DNA from: Pseudomonas sp. CHM02
Lineage (GTDB): Bacteria; Pseudomonadota; Gammaproteobacteria; Pseudomonadales; Pseudomonadaceae
Direction: 5' to 3'
Assembly: GCF_000612585.1 (NCBI RefSeq)
Contig: NZ_JFCA01000042.1
Coordinates: 1-59,905, forward strand
Length of the DNA: 59,905 nt
In this document: one piece after another, positions 57,752 through 59,905 of the stretch
Layout of the letters: each line of letters begins with the position of its first letter
Position numbering within the stretch: position 1 is the stretch's first letter
The notes under the pieces: model-generated
What the model was told of the DNA's origin: nothing
What the model saw: the letters and a program-made list of their open reading frames with translations, nothing else
Databases searched by the model: none
Program-made: the position numbers and the translations under genes

Positions 57752-59016
57752 CAAGTGCGCACATGACCGTCGCCGAACACCACGTACTTCTCGCTGGTCA
57801 GGCCTTGCAGGCCAACCGGGCCACGTGCGTGGAGCTTGTCGGTGGAAATACCGATCTCCGCGCCCAGGCCATACTCGAAGCCGTCGGCAAAGCGTGTCGA
57901 GGCGTTGATCATCACCGAAGCGGAATCCACTTCGTTGAGGAAACGCCGGGCATCGCTGAAATGCTCGGAGACGATGGCGTCGGTGTGCTTGGAGCCGTAG
58001 GTGTTGATGTGTTCGATGGCCTCGTCCAGGTCGTCGACGATCTTGATCGACAGGATCGGCGCGGTGTATTCGGTGTACCAGTCCAGCTCGGTCGCTTCGA
58101 TCACGTCCGCGCCCAACAGCGCACGGGTGCGCTCGCAACCACGCAGCTCGACGCCCTTGTCGCGGTAGATGGCCGCCAGCGGCGGCAGCACGCGATCGGC
58201 AATGCCGACGTGCACCAGCAGGGTTTCCATGGTGTTGCACGGGGCGTAGCGGTGGGTCTTGGCGTTGTCGGCGATGCGGATTGCCTTGTCGATGTCGGCG
58301 GCCACATCGATGAACACGTGGCACACGCCATCCAGGTGCTTGATGACCGGCACCTTGGCATCACGGCTGACGCGTTCGATCAGGCTCTTGCCGCCGCGCG
58401 GCACGATCACGTCGACGAACTCCGGCATGGTGATCAGCGCGCCAACGGCGGCGCGGTCGGTGGTTTCCACCACTTGCACCACTTCGGCAGGCAATTCGGC
58501 CACGGCCAGGCCCTGCTGGATGCAGGCCGCGATGGCGCGGTTGGAATTGATCGCCTCGGAACCGCCACGCAGGATGGTGGCATTGCCAGACTTGAGGCAC
58601 AGGCTCGCGGCGTCGATGGTCACGTTCGGACGCGACTCGTAAATGATGCCGATCACGCCCAGGGGCACGCGCATCTTGCCGACCTGAATGCCGGACGGCA
58701 GGTAGCGCATATCGCGGATTTCACCGATGGGGTCAGGCAGCTTGGCCACCTGACGCAGGCCTTCGATCATGTCGTCGATACGTGCCGGGGTCAGCGCCAG
58801 GCGGTCCAGCAGGGCCGGCTCCAGGCCATTGGCGCGGCCGTTGGCCAGGTCCAGTTCGTTGGCGGCGGTGAGCTCGGAGCGCGAAGCATCCAGAGCGTCG
58901 GCGGCGGCCAGCAGGGCACGGTTCTTCTGCGCAGTGCTCGCACGGGCGATCAACCGCGAGGCCTGACGGGCAGCGCGACCCAGGCGGGTCATGTAGTCAA
59001 GAACGGACTCAGTCAT
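57751..59016 (-). CDS. proA: Gamma-glutamyl phosphate reductase
   Basis: A 421-residue NADPH-dependent reductase of the aldehyde dehydrogenase fold that makes glutamate-5-semialdehyde for proline synthesis. The catalytic Cys lies in APCNTMETLLVH, and other blocks are GVIGIIYESRPNVTIDAASL near 118-137, LKSGNATILRGGSEA near 139-153 and VPRGGKSLIERV near 209-220. Length is standard (about 417-421). It is the first gene of the leftward run in this window and shares one base with nadD. It is divergent from the glycosylase gene, 135 bp away. Confidence 0.97.
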   Translation of the reverse strand: MTESVLDYMTRLGRAARQASRLIARASTAQKNRALLAAADALDASRSELTAANELDLANGRANGLEPALLDRLALTPARIDDMIEGLRQVAKLPDPIGEIRDMRYLPSGIQVGKMRVPLGVIGIIYESRPNVTIDAASLCLKSGNATILRGGSEAINSNRAIAACIQQGLAVAELPAEVVQVVETTDRAAVGALITMPEFVDVIVPRGGKSLIERVSRDAKVPVIKHLDGVCHVFIDVAADIDKAIRIADNAKTHRYAPCNTMETLLVHVGIADRVLPPLAAIYRDKGVELRGCERTRALLGADVIEATELDWYTEYTAPILSIKIVDDLDEAIEHINTYGSKHTDAIVSEHFSDARRFLNEVDSASVMINASTRFADGFEYGLGAEIGISTDKLHARGPVGLQGLTSEKYVVFGDGHVRT

Positions 59017-59151
59017 GGTCAGGGAGTCTTGGCAGGGAGGAAAGCGGCAGATTATAGCTGTGCCGTCGCTCGACTGACAGCGGTGAGGGGCGGATGGTCG
59101 AAATGAACTGTAAAAACCTGGGGTTCAGCGGTAATTAAGGTGGGAGTTGTT

Positions 59152-59874
59152 ATGATTCCGTCACATTTAGCCGTATTTACCCTGACCGCCATGCCCAGTT
59201 CATCGCCCCAACTCCCCGCAAGCGCCCTGCCCGACAGCTTCTTCGACCGCGATGCGCAAATTCTTGCGAAGCAATTGCTCGGAAAAATCATCCGCCATCG
59301 TGTCGGCGAAATCTGGCTTTCGGCGCGAATTATTGAAACCGAAGCGTATTACGTGGCCGAAAAAGGCAGTCACGCTTCATTGGGCTACACAGAAAAGCGT
59401 AAGGCTTTGTTTCTGGATGGTGGCCATATCTACATGTACTACGCCCGTGGCGGCGACTCCCTGAACTTCAGCGCCCAGGGCCCGGGCAATGCCGTGCTGA
59501 TCAAATCGGCGTATCCGTGGGTGGATGAATTGTCCGGCCCGGCCAGCCTGGCGCAGATGCTGCTGAACAACCCGAATGCCGACGGCAGCCCGCGCGCCTC
59601 GCAAAAGCTCTGCGCCGGCCAGACCCTGCTGTGCAAGGCCTTGGGGTTGAAGGTGCCGATGTGGGATGCCAAGCGCTTCGATCAGGAATTGCTCTACGTT
59701 GAAGACGTGGGCCAGACACCGACCCAGATCATCCAGACCACCCGCCTGGGCATCCCCAGCGGCCGCGATGAGCACCTGATGTACCGTTTCGTCGATGCGG
59801 GCTACGCGCCTTATTGCACGCGGAACCCGCTGCGCCGGGGCCAGGTCGAAGGCCGCGACTATTTTTTGACTTAA
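59152..59874 (+). CDS. 3-methyladenine DNA glycosylase (AAG/MPG family)
   Basis: A 240-residue alkylpurine DNA glycosylase of the AAG family, which removes 3-methyladenine and hypoxanthine to start base-excision repair. Family parts are SFFDRDAQILAKQLLGKII near 24-42, ARIIETEAYYVAEKGSHASL near 54-73 (with catalytic Glu and intercalating-site Tyr), and GGHIYMYYARGGDSLNFSA near 84-102. The ATG at 59152 is preceded by GGTGGGAG; a later ATG at 59191 gives the usual shorter form and is an equal alternative. It is divergent from proA. Confidence 0.92.
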   Translation: MIPSHLAVFTLTAMPSSSPQLPASALPDSFFDRDAQILAKQLLGKIIRHRVGEIWLSARIIETEAYYVAEKGSHASLGYTEKRKALFLDGGHIYMYYARGGDSLNFSAQGPGNAVLIKSAYPWVDELSGPASLAQMLLNNPNADGSPRASQKLCAGQTLLCKALGLKVPMWDAKRFDQELLYVEDVGQTPTQIIQTTRLGIPSGRDEHLMYRFVDAGYAPYCTRNPLRRGQVEGRDYFLT

Positions 59875-59882
59875 CACGACCT

Positions 59883-59905
59883 GTAGGAGTCCGGCTTGCC
59901 GGCGA
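59883..59905 (+). repeat. Partial REP element (GTAGGAGCCGGCTTGCCGGC family) at the window edge
   Basis: GTAGGAGTCCGGCTTGCCGG starts at 59883, with one inserted base relative to the core. The window ends before any second arm. Confidence 0.85.

Noticed and set aside
57752..58324. Longer nadD starting about 190 codons upstream
   Set aside because: The extra codons lie inside proA in another frame and have an Arg/Pro/His-rich shadow composition. The ATG at 57751 gives the exact NadD start and one-base coupling to proA.

Overview
The window looks like chromosomal core DNA of a fluorescent Pseudomonas, most probably the P. fluorescens group. Three things point there. The gene order leuS-lptE-holA-arfA-lytic transglycosylase and lipA-lipB-ybeD-dacA-rlpA-sltB1-rodA-mrdA-rlmH-rsfS-nadD-proA is the Pseudomonas order. 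Coding sequence is GC-rich with strong G/C preference at third codon positions. Almost every long intergenic gap carries REP/REPIN-type palindromes of the kind common in that group. I see no rRNA, tRNA, prophage, insertion sequence or CRISPR array.

Layout. 1-3.1 kb: an HAD phosphatase translationally coupled to tesB, a GNAT acetyltransferase, and a class II histone-deacetylase-like amidohydrolase. 3.3-6.6 kb: a 1107-residue protein resembling HrpF/HrpK/NolX type III translocators, with no type III genes nearby; behind it lies an unusual 255-bp palindrome built from 18-bp repeats. 7-24.7 kb: flavoprotein, rhlE, yedA-type exporter divergent from an Lrp regulator plus cyclase gene, DEDDh exonuclease, NYN protein, DUF2076, YciC, an endo/exonuclease/phosphatase-fold protein, hrpB, a small lipoprotein, a cation efflux gene, a DUF6515 protein, a second Lrp regulator, DUF2788, rluE and amn. 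24.8-29 kb: AidB-like acyl-CoA dehydrogenase and a 7TMR-DISM hybrid histidine kinase. 29.2-32.7 kb: thiD-thiE-hemL (thiamine and tetrapyrrole synthesis) and a Sel1-repeat protein. 33.3-38.7 kb: miaB, then the ybeZ(phoH)-ybeY-ybeX-lnt RNA-maturation/lipoprotein operon. 38.8-47.4 kb: ydcF, a small unknown gene, leuS, lptE, holA, the short gene arfA, a lytic transglycosylase and ldcA. 47.6-59.0 kb: a leftward run for lipoate synthesis (lipA, lipB, ybeD), cell-wall building and trimming (dacA, rlpA, sltB1, rodA, mrdA), ribosome maturation and silencing (rlmH, rsfS), NAD synthesis (nadD) and proline synthesis (proA). The window ends with a 3-methyladenine DNA glycosylase gene and half a REP.

Two themes recur: envelope construction (lnt, lptE, mrdA-rodA, dacA, three peptidoglycan lytic or carboxypeptidase enzymes, rlpA) and ribosome/RNA quality control (ybeY, ybeZ, miaB, rlmH, rsfS, rluE, rhlE, arfA). 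The least ordinary items are the orphan HrpF/HrpK-like protein and its adjacent repeat palindrome, the arfA gene with a terminator-like hairpin inside its reading frame, a strong leftward terminator with no gene upstream of it (possible small RNA) near 21.3 kb, and several inverted-repeat operator candidates.
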